15,990 bases of DNA from Caldithrix sp964598255 (GTDB lineage Bacteria; Calditrichota; Calditrichia; Calditrichales; Calditrichaceae), in contig CAZRBA010000027.1 in the NCBI GenBank assembly GCA_964598255.1, positions 1 through 15,990 on the forward strand, read 5' to 3'. The notes under the pieces were generated by a model. That model was given only the letters and a program-made list of their open reading frames with translations. It searched no databases and was not told the origin of the DNA. Positions 7,121 to 14,999 of this stretch are shown piece after piece. The position numbers were made by a program, and so were the translations under genes. Each line of letters starts with the position of its first letter. Positions within the stretch are counted from its first letter, which is position 1.

Positions 7121-7770
7121 AAAAAGTTTATTTATATCCGCTCTGGTTACGCATCTGGCATTGGACCAATGCTACCTTGTACATCATTTTAATTGTTACT
7201 GGTTTCAGTATGCACTTTTCCAGCATACAACATCCGTTTATTCCTTTTAGAACGGCCCGGGCCATTCACAACGTTTCGGGAGTACTTTTGGTATTTATGT
7301 ATCTGGACTTCCTGATTAACAATCTTTTTTCTTGGAATGGTAAATACTATATTATTCGATTTAAAGGGTTGATGAATCGTATTTTTCTGCAAACACGCTA
7401 TTATCTGTTCGGAATTTTCAAGGGAGAACCCCATCCTTTCGAATCGGATGAAAAGAGTAAGTTCAATCCGTTGCAGCAACTAACCTATGTTACCATTATG
7501 TTTGTTTTTATGCCGTTACTTATTGTTTCGGGTTTAATGCTGCTTTTTCCGGAATACGCACCGCAAACCATCTTCGGCGTGGGGGGCTTATGGCCTGTTG
7601 CCATGACCCATTACACCGCGGCTTATTTCCTGACCCTATTTACCATCGGACATATTTACCTGGGGACTACGGGGCATACCCTAACCAGCAATTACAAAAC
7701 GATGATCACCGGCTACCATATTATTGTGCACGAAGAACCCACCAGGGAGGATCGTAAAGATGAAAAATAA
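7117..7770 (+). CDS. Membrane cytochrome b (HydC/FdnI-like, cytochrome b561 superfamily)
   Basis: A 217-residue integral membrane protein with four hydrophobic segments at about 17-34, 52-70, 124-145 and 163-182. Histidines suited to two b haems lie in or next to them: H15 (RIWHW), H51 (AIHNVSG), H165 (THYTAAY) and H179 (IGHIYL), with H187 nearby. This is the pattern of the membrane cytochrome b subunits of formate dehydrogenase, Ni-Fe hydrogenase and thiosulfate reductase. Start choice: ATG 7117 has GAAGGAG (7101-7107) nine bases upstream; an in-frame ATG at 7090 does not. Its ATG overlaps the TGA of the heptahaem gene, and the octahaem gene begins 11 bases before its own stop, so all three are translationally coupled. 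The probable role is to exchange electrons between the quinone pool and the partner c-type cytochromes. Confidence 0.9.
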   Translation: MKKVYLYPLWLRIWHWTNATLYIILIVTGFSMHFSSIQHPFIPFRTARAIHNVSGVLLVFMYLDFLINNLFSWNGKYYIIRFKGLMNRIFLQTRYYLFGIFKGEPHPFESDEKSKFNPLQQLTYVTIMFVFMPLLIVSGLMLLFPEYAPQTIFGVGGLWPVAMTHYTAAYFLTLFTIGHIYLGTTGHTLTSNYKTMITGYHIIVHEEPTREDRKDEK

Positions 7771-9922
7771 ACTCGATGCGATTATAAAATATCTTACGCA
7801 AAAAAGGATTTTGATTCCGATCGGCATTTTGATTTTGATCTATATTTTGATCAATGTTCTGTATGAACCCGTTTTCGAGATATATACCGGTTTATCCAAC
7901 GGCAAATTAACTTACGATAGCAGCAAGCGTTTAAGCGATTATGAATTTGAAGCCGTTGCCCGTGAAATCATTCGTACGGAACGCCTTAAAAAAGCCGAAG
8001 AACTAACCAAAGATGTTAAAAACAAATTTACCCGTAAAATACGAATTAATATGTTAATGAATACCCCATCCTTTGTTAACAAAACGGAATTCAAACATAT
8101 TAAATATTTCCGCGATGCCGGTATTCGCCAATACAAAGGTCCGGAAACCTGCATTCGTTGCCACAAAACAATGACTGTACACCTGCCGGATGGCAGCACC
8201 AAAACCATTAACACAATGGATGATGTCATGCAATCCATTCACTTTTTGTTTTTGCGCAAAACCAAAGGTTTTACCACCTATGGTTTTGACGGCCGTCAGG
8301 TAAACGGAAAAGGAACGCGGCCTATTCCAGTCGGAAAAATCGACCGCGCCTGTGGTATTCCGGGCAGTTTTTCCTGGACAGGATGGGCGGCTTTAATAAA
8401 AACCAAACCGGCGCATGCGCATGGGAAAGTCGTCATTCGTAGCGAAGGATGCGGCGGATGCCATATCGGAGGAAATTACCAACCACCTACCGAAGCCATG
8501 CTTCCAGGGGGCAAAATCCCCAAAGAAGCGCAACATGGTATCGATTGTTTGATTTGCCATTCACAAACCTACAATATGAATTATCGCTATGTCATTAAAG
8601 ACAAAAAAGGATTACGCTGGAATCAAGATCGTACCATGCATGCCGCCCTTGCCGTAACCAAGCCCACGGCTTTTAACTGCTTAACCTGCCATCAACACGA
8701 TTTGGGCGGGGATGCTTACAAATATAATTTGGCATCCAAAGAACTGGGATTTAAGAATCCACGCTTACTGCACGAAGGGACCAAACGCGGTACCCCGTTT
8801 AGTCCGGCAGACGATGTACATGCACGTGCCGGAATGATTTGTACCGACTGCCACGTGCCGGAAGGTCATAAAATCCCCAGAGGTAAAAAAGGCGTCGATT
8901 TGGTCTCCAACGATTTGCCGAACAAACCCGTTTCTTGCCAATCGTGTCATACAACGGCTCCGCATACCATATCACCCAATAGTGCGCTGTTAAACGGGCA
9001 TGCCTCGCGCATCGCTTGCGAAACATGCCACATTACCCATCTGGAAAAAGAAAATGTGGTTCTGCGCGACTGGATTCACCCGACCTGGGATGCCAAAGAA
9101 GGGTGCTGGGTTCCCACCGATATTTATCGTTCGGGAAAAACCAACAAAGGGTTTATCTTTTTATGGTTTAATGGCAAAGGCTCTTTCTTGGCCAATGCGT
9201 TAGGCGATAATCCATCCAACCCAGGGCATTACCATCCTTTCGAAAACCAGCTTGCCCATATTACCGATCCAGAAATCATCGAAGCAGTACGTGCCGCAGC
9301 CATTAAATTAAAAAAACAATACAAAGACATTAACGTGGAAGAATACGTTCGTCTGGCCACCAATCCTGTCGAACAACTTTCTCCCGAAATGCAAAAGAAA
9401 CGCAGTGAAATGATCGAACGCAATATGCGTCCCATTATGCAATCCGGGGTAAGTAAAATTTATCCTTTTAAGCTGTTTAACGCCCTTATGTACGAAGACA
9501 TGAATAATCAGGGTCCTTTTGGCGCAATGATTTTACCCTTTGATTATTCCACTTATTACGAAACGGGCAATACCCGACTTTCGGTTTTAACCGCTTTACA
9601 GGTACCGATTATGAAACGTATGTACCAACTGCCATTTAAAGAATTTATGATGGATGAATACATGCATTATTTGGGGGTTGATGAATGGCATACGGTTTAC
9701 CCTGTTAAAAACGGTAAGCTTTACAATGTGGAGGCACATTGGATGCGTCAAATGGGAACATTGATGATTAACCACGGCATTGTTAAAAAAGGCCGTACCT
9801 GCACGGAATGCCACAGCCCCAACGGAATTTTAGATTTCAAAGCATTGGGATACTCACCGGAACGTGTTCAGGAACTGGAAAATTTGCCGGAGTTAAAAGC
9901 GAACCATCATGTTAACGAATAA
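7760..9922 (+). CDS. Membrane-anchored octahaem cytochrome c, OTR-like
   Basis: A 720-residue protein started at ATG 7760 with GGGAGG nine bases upstream; the start lies inside the cytochrome b gene. One N-terminal helix (about 17-36) anchors it, leaving the rest periplasmic. Eight CXXCH motifs lie at residues 131, 231, 263, 307, 361, 393, 420 and 681. Surrounding blocks fit the octahaem tetrathionate reductase (OTR) family as I remember it: a CGIPGSFSWTGW block before haem 2, HGIDCLICH, CLTCHQHDLGG, DVHARAG..CTDCH..GH, CQSCHTTAPH...LNGH..RIACETCHI, and a final CTECHSPNG..DFKALGY. OTR-family enzymes can reduce tetrathionate, nitrite or hydroxylamine in vitro. Here about 256 residues separate haems 7 and 8, more than in the compact family members I know. 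All eight sites are ordinary CXXCH, with no CXXCK. Whether it is a reductase or an electron relay, and its substrate, are open. Confidence 0.88.
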   Translation: MKNKLDAIIKYLTQKRILIPIGILILIYILINVLYEPVFEIYTGLSNGKLTYDSSKRLSDYEFEAVAREIIRTERLKKAEELTKDVKNKFTRKIRINMLMNTPSFVNKTEFKHIKYFRDAGIRQYKGPETCIRCHKTMTVHLPDGSTKTINTMDDVMQSIHFLFLRKTKGFTTYGFDGRQVNGKGTRPIPVGKIDRACGIPGSFSWTGWAALIKTKPAHAHGKVVIRSEGCGGCHIGGNYQPPTEAMLPGGKIPKEAQHGIDCLICHSQTYNMNYRYVIKDKKGLRWNQDRTMHAALAVTKPTAFNCLTCHQHDLGGDAYKYNLASKELGFKNPRLLHEGTKRGTPFSPADDVHARAGMICTDCHVPEGHKIPRGKKGVDLVSNDLPNKPVSCQSCHTTAPHTISPNSALLNGHASRIACETCHITHLEKENVVLRDWIHPTWDAKEGCWVPTDIYRSGKTNKGFIFLWFNGKGSFLANALGDNPSNPGHYHPFENQLAHITDPEIIEAVRAAAIKLKKQYKDINVEEYVRLATNPVEQLSPEMQKKRSEMIERNMRPIMQSGVSKIYPFKLFNALMYEDMNNQGPFGAMILPFDYSTYYETGNTRLSVLTALQVPIMKRMYQLPFKEFMMDEYMHYLGVDEWHTVYPVKNGKLYNVEAHWMRQMGTLMINHGIVKKGRTCTECHSPNGILDFKALGYSPERVQELENLPELKANHHVNE

Positions 9923-9953
9923 TTAACACATCAGGTAAATTCCTGTAACAGAT

Positions 9954-9982
9954 AAAAAGCCCCGCATTTGCGGGGCTTTTTT
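9954..9982. terminator. Bidirectional intrinsic terminator
   Basis: GCCCCGC (9959-9965) pairs with GCGGGGC (9970-9976) around a 4-base ATTT loop. It is flanked by AAAAA on the left and TTTTTT on the right, so it works on both strands. It lies between the octahaem gene stop (9922) and the convergent polyferredoxin stop (9995), and ends both units. Confidence 0.95.
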
Positions 9983-9994
9983 GGTGTGAATCCA

Positions 9995-11944
9995 TTATTT
10001 TTTAACAAGGGGTTTGCCGATTACGGCAATTACTTCTCCTTTGCGCGGAAAACGGAAAACATTGCGCACTTTACCGGTTTTACCGTTCCGATAGTGCACC
10101 GTCAAAACAGGCGAGGTTAACATGCTATAAATTTCATCCGGTTGGACTTTATTTTTAACAAAATACACCAGCGCATAAGGCGCATCTGAATAGATCGTTT
10201 TAAAACGTACAATATAATCGTTGCTCGAAAGATGACTTACAAGCATACTAATACTACGACGTACTCCGCTGCTGATAGCTTGTGGCATAAAAATTTTGTA
10301 CACGGCCAATTCCTGGGGGTTGTAACTCCGGTATTTATTAAACGCCCTGTCATATGGCACAAATAGCTGTTGAATAAATGCCGATCTGGAAAGTTTACTT
10401 GCTTGCGCTTGCATATCAGCAACACGGAAATCAATTTCTCTGGTAATTTTTTTACCCCTGCTTAAATAGGTTAGTCGGGGTTGTTCAATTACCTTTTTAA
10501 TATTGCTCGGTGTTTGTAAACGTTCGTCAAAGTAAATACGCACTTTAACCGGTTCGCCGAACTGAGAACTAAATCCGTAAATGCCTTTTGTTTGCCTGAG
10601 CAATTGCGTCAGATAAAACGTATCATAGGTATCAAATAAATTATCAATATGAGCCACCAGTACGGATACGCTATCGGTTCCTTTGGGTGGTAGTTTAATT
10701 AATGTTTTGGAGGGCGTAAAAATAGCTTTTTTAATTCCCTCATCCGAAATAACTTTCGGATCGTAATAAATTTTTGCCGTATGCGAGCGGACATACGTTT
10801 CAACCCCCAAAACTCCGGGCACATGTTGCATTTTCGAAGCAAATGATTTCGAGCTTCCGAAACATTTAATGTTTTTAATTCCGGATTGGGAAAAGACAGC
10901 CGCCTGTTTGAATTTTTGCTTGGGGGCCCATTTCATATTAATCGTAGGTAACTCAATTGTCCCAGCTAAAATAAAGCCTAAAATAATCAAACCGACGGTC
11001 GCCCCGGCTGGTACCCAATTAATCCGTTTTTTATTGATGGTCAGTGTGTTGGGAACCGGGCAAGCGGTTATACAATCCGTACACAAATGGCAATCAATAT
11101 GCTCCACGGTATCAACCCGCATTATCTCCAGCCCCATGGGACAAGCTTTATTACACAAATCGCAATTAACACACGACTGGGCATTTCGGGTTATTTTAAA
11201 TGCCGGAAATAACCAACCTTTTAATCGGGTGGTTTCCAGAAGCATGGCAATAAAAATAATTATACCGGCTGGCCACAGCCAATTAATTTGCAGACCGATT
11301 GCAAGAAGCCCCAAATAGACCGCCATAACACCCAAAAAAACCAATCCGTTAGCAAATATATTGGAAATAGCGCCCAAAGGGCATAAATATTTGCACCAAA
11401 ACTGCCGGATAAAAACAGAGCCCAAAATGGTAACAGCCAGTGCAATCAAGGCATAAAGCCAAACCACATCATGCCCGAATCCGGTAAAAGCGGCATAGTA
11501 AGGATCGTATTCACGGCAAAAAAGCTCGCTTGAAGTGACGGTAAAATAAAATGTAATAAAAAGCAGGATATATTTTAGACTTCTCAGAATGTTATCCCAA
11601 ATGCCTTTTATGGAAATACGCACGCCATATTTGTCCCCGATACGCCCCAGCCATTCGGTAAAGGTACCAATGGGACAAATGTAACTGCAAAATAGCTTTC
11701 CGAAAACAAAAATACCGCCCAAAAGTAAAATGCCCATAAAAATCTGATCTTCGGTCATTGTACAGGCAAGTGAGTTATTTACCAAAAAGCTGGTAAAGGC
11801 TTGCATGCCTCCAAAGGGACAATAGGCCTCAAAGTCGGGTATATAATTAGGGTCTATCCACCAGCGTAAAACCATGTAACCTAATAGGAGCATAATGCCC
11901 CATTGCATAAGCAAACGAATCGTATTTTTTCTCTTTCTTGCCAT
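9995..11944 (-). CDS. NapH/NosR-like membrane polyferredoxin with long C-terminal tail
   Basis: A 649-residue protein; AGGAG lies five bases before ATG 11944. About six membrane helices span residues 10-236. CPFGG at 42-46 and two C-x3-CP motifs (C86/C90, C184/C188) are the hallmarks of the NapH/NosR/CcoG group. Two [4Fe-4S] ferredoxin clusters follow: C258/261/264/268-P and C285/288/291/295-P. A further helix at about 312-331 precedes a 310-residue tail. The tail contains a degenerate heavy-metal-associated-like module (about 351-410, with C361 but no CxxC) and a second similar one (about 424-490); a third may lie near 563-615. Members of this group move electrons across or along the membrane to periplasmic reductases. 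There is no FMN-binding N-terminal domain, so it is not a true NosR. It converges on the cytochrome operon and is downstream of the ABC unit on the same strand, from which a hairpin separates it. Confidence 0.85.
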   Translation of the reverse strand: MARKRKNTIRLLMQWGIMLLLGYMVLRWWIDPNYIPDFEAYCPFGGMQAFTSFLVNNSLACTMTEDQIFMGILLLGGIFVFGKLFCSYICPIGTFTEWLGRIGDKYGVRISIKGIWDNILRSLKYILLFITFYFTVTSSELFCREYDPYYAAFTGFGHDVVWLYALIALAVTILGSVFIRQFWCKYLCPLGAISNIFANGLVFLGVMAVYLGLLAIGLQINWLWPAGIIIFIAMLLETTRLKGWLFPAFKITRNAQSCVNCDLCNKACPMGLEIMRVDTVEHIDCHLCTDCITACPVPNTLTINKKRINWVPAGATVGLIILGFILAGTIELPTINMKWAPKQKFKQAAVFSQSGIKNIKCFGSSKSFASKMQHVPGVLGVETYVRSHTAKIYYDPKVISDEGIKKAIFTPSKTLIKLPPKGTDSVSVLVAHIDNLFDTYDTFYLTQLLRQTKGIYGFSSQFGEPVKVRIYFDERLQTPSNIKKVIEQPRLTYLSRGKKITREIDFRVADMQAQASKLSRSAFIQQLFVPYDRAFNKYRSYNPQELAVYKIFMPQAISSGVRRSISMLVSHLSSNDYIVRFKTIYSDAPYALVYFVKNKVQPDEIYSMLTSPVLTVHYRNGKTGKVRNVFRFPRKGEVIAVIGKPLVKK

Positions 11945-11981
11945 AGAATCTCCTGTTTACATTTTTCGCTTAAGAAATTTG

Positions 11982-12026
11982 AAAAAAAGATAGGTATAAG
12001 GCATTGTGATTTTTGCCTTATACCTA
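11982..12026 (-). terminator. Hairpin ending the ABC-DUF4857 operon
   Basis: TAGGTATAAGGCA (11991-12003) and TGCCTTATACCTA (12014-12026) form a perfect 13-bp stem with a 10-base loop. Read on the - strand it is followed by TC and seven T (11988-11982), so it should terminate the operon that stops at 12079. It lies about 40 bases upstream of the polyferredoxin start, so leaky read-through could still couple the two. The stem is AT-rich and its length also suits an operator. Confidence 0.75.
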
Positions 12027-12078
12027 AATCAAATTTTGCAAAATGCTCTGTTCCGGCACGTTAGGATTTATTCATTCC

Positions 12079-13311
12079 CTAACCATCCGTAGATTCAAAC
12101 AGCAGCACACCAATAAATCCGAAAATTCCCGTGAATAAAATTAATAGCAAATCGATCAGATGGCTGACATTTCTTCTTTTTTTCAGCACAAAGAAAAAGG
12201 CAACCAACATCAGCGCTATATTCAGAAAAAGCGCTTTCCAGCTAAACGGGGATACATCAAATTTGATAAAATATGTTTTATTAGTTTGCAAAACGATGGA
12301 AAAAGGAAAAATAAAGGCACTTACCATTCCCGCCGTGGTTTCGTATTTGGTAGGCCATTTTTGTTCATAGGTTTTTAATAATTGATATTTCCTATCCATT
12401 AAGTACGATTTTAAATGATCATCCGAACGGATAGTTACCAAGCGATAAAAAAGATTACCCATGAAAATGATATTGTCTTTTTCGCGGTTGTAAGAATCGA
12501 TCGGCAATTTTTGTAATCGTTCCGGATTAAGCATTACCATGTAAAGTTTATTATCTTCCGTAATGGCAATTCCGCAAAATTCTCTTAGTTCCTTTTCTTT
12601 AACGCTAATCCAATTAATTTTCACATCCGCCGGAATATGCATGTTTTTACAATAAGGTTTCCCATGTACTTTTTTTACATGGAAAAGTTGCCAATCCCGA
12701 TCCAAAATAAAATAACCAGCGTCATAGGGCTTGCGCGTTGTCGGATTCCCGAACACTTTGCGCGCCGGGAAATGGAATCCCTCCTTTTGCAAAGCCGTTG
12801 TAAAAAGCCGTGTCATAGATTCCGAAATACGGTTTGTCTTGGAATTAATAAATTCCATTCTTTGGTTAAAGCGAAAATATTCGTTTGGCAATCCGAGCCG
12901 GAAACGAAGCGGCTTTGATTCCAGCAAAGGGTAAAGGGGAATTTGCGGTGGATTAACATCACGCGGAATAATCCGAATAGAAACATTATTATGGCGTACC
13001 TCATTTAAATCGATCGGCCTGCCCAACAAGGAATCCGGCATTTCGTCTCGGGCTGCCAGAATACGATAATTCAGCAAGGGCAGTAAATGATCGGCCTGCA
13101 TCCGATTATATTTTTTGCCGGTATCGTCGGTGAAATAATATTTTCCGTGCCCAAAATGCCCAACCATAAATTTTTGAATTACCGGGCTGTAAAATACCAT
13201 CGGAGGCACAATGCGCGGCTCAAAGCTTACCCAATAAAGTTGCGGCAAATAAACGGCTCCTACAAAAATGGCAAGTACAACAAGGAAGATGCGACTTAAA
13301 CGTATTATCAT
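12079..13311 (-). CDS. DUF4857-type membrane-linked protein
   Basis: A 410-residue protein. The start is the ATG at 13311, which overlaps the TGA of the permease gene (ATGA) and has AAGGAG seven bases upstream; an in-frame start at 13365 lies inside the permease gene without such support. A hydrophobic N-terminal helix (about 7-24) is followed by a large soluble domain, then helices at about 359-377 and 386-405. The early segment PPMVFYSPVIQKFMV and the overall plan match my memory of DUF4857 proteins, found beside ABC permeases in Bacteroidota. Their function is unknown. From topology the central domain is probably periplasmic, which would suit a partner of the ABC permease. It is the last gene of a three-gene operon and is followed by a 13-bp hairpin terminator. 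Confidence 0.72.
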   Translation of the reverse strand: MIIRLSRIFLVVLAIFVGAVYLPQLYWVSFEPRIVPPMVFYSPVIQKFMVGHFGHGKYYFTDDTGKKYNRMQADHLLPLLNYRILAARDEMPDSLLGRPIDLNEVRHNNVSIRIIPRDVNPPQIPLYPLLESKPLRFRLGLPNEYFRFNQRMEFINSKTNRISESMTRLFTTALQKEGFHFPARKVFGNPTTRKPYDAGYFILDRDWQLFHVKKVHGKPYCKNMHIPADVKINWISVKEKELREFCGIAITEDNKLYMVMLNPERLQKLPIDSYNREKDNIIFMGNLFYRLVTIRSDDHLKSYLMDRKYQLLKTYEQKWPTKYETTAGMVSAFIFPFSIVLQTNKTYFIKFDVSPFSWKALFLNIALMLVAFFFVLKKRRNVSHLIDLLLILFTGIFGFIGVLLFESTDG

Positions 13312-13979
13312 TTCAGCACTCCTTTCTTGAACCGGTAGCCCGAATATAGAATACCGATACTCCATAACACGGAAAGTACAAAAAAGTATACTAATGAATA
13401 GCGGTAAATTTCATAGGCGGTATGGTATAACAAAGTATCCGTAAACAACACCGCTACGGCAATAATAAAAATTCTTTTTAACCAAATACGTTCGACAAAA
13501 ACCGCACCGGTTACCCAATACACCACAAAACCGGCTAAAAACCAAGGTGCCATCGAAAGCCATACGGCCTTAACAACTTGAAACGGAAAGAAAAAAGCGA
13601 TAAGCGCCGAAGCCAACAGATTGGTAGCCAAATATAATATGGCCAGCATTAGAGTTCCGTAAGCAAGCATATATAAAAGGATGGCGTTTTCTTTCATTGG
13701 CAAATGTAGTGTTAATTTTAAGCGATCCTCGTTAATCTCGGGCATAAATTGGGTAAATCCGATTACCAACCCTATTAAAGCAGGCAAATAAAGAAAATCC
13801 TGAAAGAACATGCCGCCCATAACAACAACCTGGTACCAGTAGGATCGCGCTTCAAGAATACGGATATAATACGACAAATTTAAACCGAGTTTTACTAACA
13901 CCAAAAGGGTTAATAGAGCCATCGACCAATAGGCCCATTTTATTTTTAACCATTCTTTAAAAAATAGCGCTTTAACCAT
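13308..13979 (-). CDS. ABC transporter permease subunit (ABC-2 / NosY-like)
   Basis: A 223-residue protein with about six hydrophobic helices (near 16-36, 51-71, 99-120, 122-150, 160-182 and 192-214). It begins nine bases after the ATPase gene and its stop overlaps the next start. AGGAG lies six bases before the ATG at 13979; the ATG at 13984 is too close to the same site. The short length and the EWLKIKWAYW N terminus suit ABC-2-type permeases such as NosY. The segment FMPEINEDRLKLTLHLPM fits the cytoplasmic coupling loop of such permeases, where a Glu-rich helix meets the ATPase. The substrate is unknown. Sequence conservation of this class is low, so the call rests mostly on context. Confidence 0.8.
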   Translation of the reverse strand: MVKALFFKEWLKIKWAYWSMALLTLLVLVKLGLNLSYYIRILEARSYWYQVVVMGGMFFQDFLYLPALIGLVIGFTQFMPEINEDRLKLTLHLPMKENAILLYMLAYGTLMLAILYLATNLLASALIAFFFPFQVVKAVWLSMAPWFLAGFVVYWVTGAVFVERIWLKRIFIIAVAVLFTDTLLYHTAYEIYRYSLVYFFVLSVLWSIGILYSGYRFKKGVLK

Positions 13980-13988
13980 GGCATGCTC

Positions 13989-14879
13989 CTAATATTTTCC
14001 TGTTAATCCGATAAAGGCATCTTCCAAAGACATGGGCACTTGCTGAATTTCGGAGTAAGGAATTTTTAAAGATTTAAGATGCGCCTCAACCTCCTGCTGC
14101 GATTTGAAGGAGTAAATCGTTAACTTGTCTTTCAATATTTCAAAATTGGCAATGACCTCATCCTTGCTTAACAGCACATCCATTTTTTCGGGTATCTTCA
14201 TGACAAACTGTTTAAAATTGGTTTTGAAATCTTGAACCGTAGTCGAAAGCAACACGCTGCGATAATCAAGAATGACGATATCTTCCACTAAATTTTCCAG
14301 ATCTTGTATGATGTGGGAGGTAATAAATATGGTCTTGTTGTTACCTTTAGCGTACGCACTAAGATAATCCAAAAACAATCGCCGATAACCGGCATCCAAT
14401 CCCATGGAATAATCATCCAACACCATCAAATCCGGATCTTGCGCCAAAATAAGCCCCAGAGCAACCTGCGAACGCTGCCCGCAAGACATGGTGCCTATTT
14501 TTTGGCCAGGATCCACTTCCAGTTTTTTCATCAAATCATAATAGGCATCTTTTTTCCACCGCGGATAAAAAGCGGAATAAAATTTCTCGATTTGTGAAAT
14601 GGTCATAAAATTATATTGAATATGACCTTCCATTAAAAAGCCGATCCGTTCTTTAGTACGGGGATTCAGATGCTGAGAATCTTCCCCAAATATGTAACAA
14701 TGGCCGGAAGTCGGTTTCAAATAACCGTTTAAAATATTAATGGTGGTTGTTTTTCCGGTACCATTTTTCCCTAAAAGACCGAAAATACTGCCTTTACGGA
14801 TGACAAAATTAAGATTCTCATAAATGAGCCTTTTACCGTAATAATGTGTTAAATTCACACATTCCACAACGTTTTCCAT
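13989..14879 (-). CDS. ABC transporter ATP-binding subunit with variant catalytic motifs
   Basis: A 296-residue protein. The start at 14879 is preferred because GAGG lies five bases upstream; in-frame ATGs at 14894 and 14900 lack a site. Walker A is GKNGTGKT (37-44). The signature is MSCGQ (131-135) instead of LSGGQ. Walker B ends at D155, and the next residue, normally the catalytic Glu, is D156 (VLDDYSMGLD). The D-loop is GLDAG and the H-loop His is H189. The Q-loop position appears to be Glu (LMEG, 82-85). A C-terminal domain of about 80 residues follows, as in NatA/NosF-type ATPases. It should energise the permease encoded next. The Glu-to-Asp change may slow hydrolysis, but similar LDDYSMGLD motifs may be normal in this subfamily. 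Confidence 0.9.
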   Translation of the reverse strand: MENVVECVNLTHYYGKRLIYENLNFVIRKGSIFGLLGKNGTGKTTTINILNGYLKPTSGHCYIFGEDSQHLNPRTKERIGFLMEGHIQYNFMTISQIEKFYSAFYPRWKKDAYYDLMKKLEVDPGQKIGTMSCGQRSQVALGLILAQDPDLMVLDDYSMGLDAGYRRLFLDYLSAYAKGNNKTIFITSHIIQDLENLVEDIVILDYRSVLLSTTVQDFKTNFKQFVMKIPEKMDVLLSKDEVIANFEILKDKLTIYSFKSQQEVEAHLKSLKIPYSEIQQVPMSLEDAFIGLTGKY

Positions 14880-14951
14880 TGTCACCTCTTTCATTATCAT
14901 TTTTTAGGCAAAACTTTAAGCAGTAGCATTACTTTGAGAATTACCGAACAA

Positions 14952-14980
14952 ATTATATCATGAAAAAGGCGCCATCCCAA
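14952..14980 (-). promoter_or_regulatory. Candidate sigma70-like promoter for the ABC operon
   Basis: On the - strand TTGGGA (14980-14975) and TATAAT (14957-14952) are 17 bases apart, about 73 bases before the ATPase ATG at 14879. The -10 is a perfect consensus and the -35 matches four of six. The -35 box lies inside the terminator hairpin of the upstream gene, so the two units are packed closely. Promoters in FCB phyla often deviate from this pattern, so the call is tentative. Confidence 0.4.
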
Positions 14981-14992
14981 TGGAATGGCGCC
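14963..14992 (-). terminator. Intrinsic terminator of the lamin-tail protein gene
   Basis: GGCGCCAT (14968-14975) pairs with ATGGCGCC (14985-14992) around a 9-base loop; on the - strand it is followed by five T (14967-14963). It begins eight bases after the stop at 15000-15002 of the gene to its right, and so ends that transcript. Confidence 0.9.
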
Positions 14993-14999
14993 AAACATT

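Noticed and set aside
10869..11318. 149-codon + strand frame inside the polyferredoxin gene
   Set aside because: It is antisense to the cysteine-rich ferredoxin coding region, whose motifs are unmistakable on the - strand.
9995..11944. Calling the polyferredoxin NosR
   Set aside because: It lacks the N-terminal FMN-binding periplasmic domain, and no NosZ, NosD or NosL is present; only the NapH/NosR-like core is shared.
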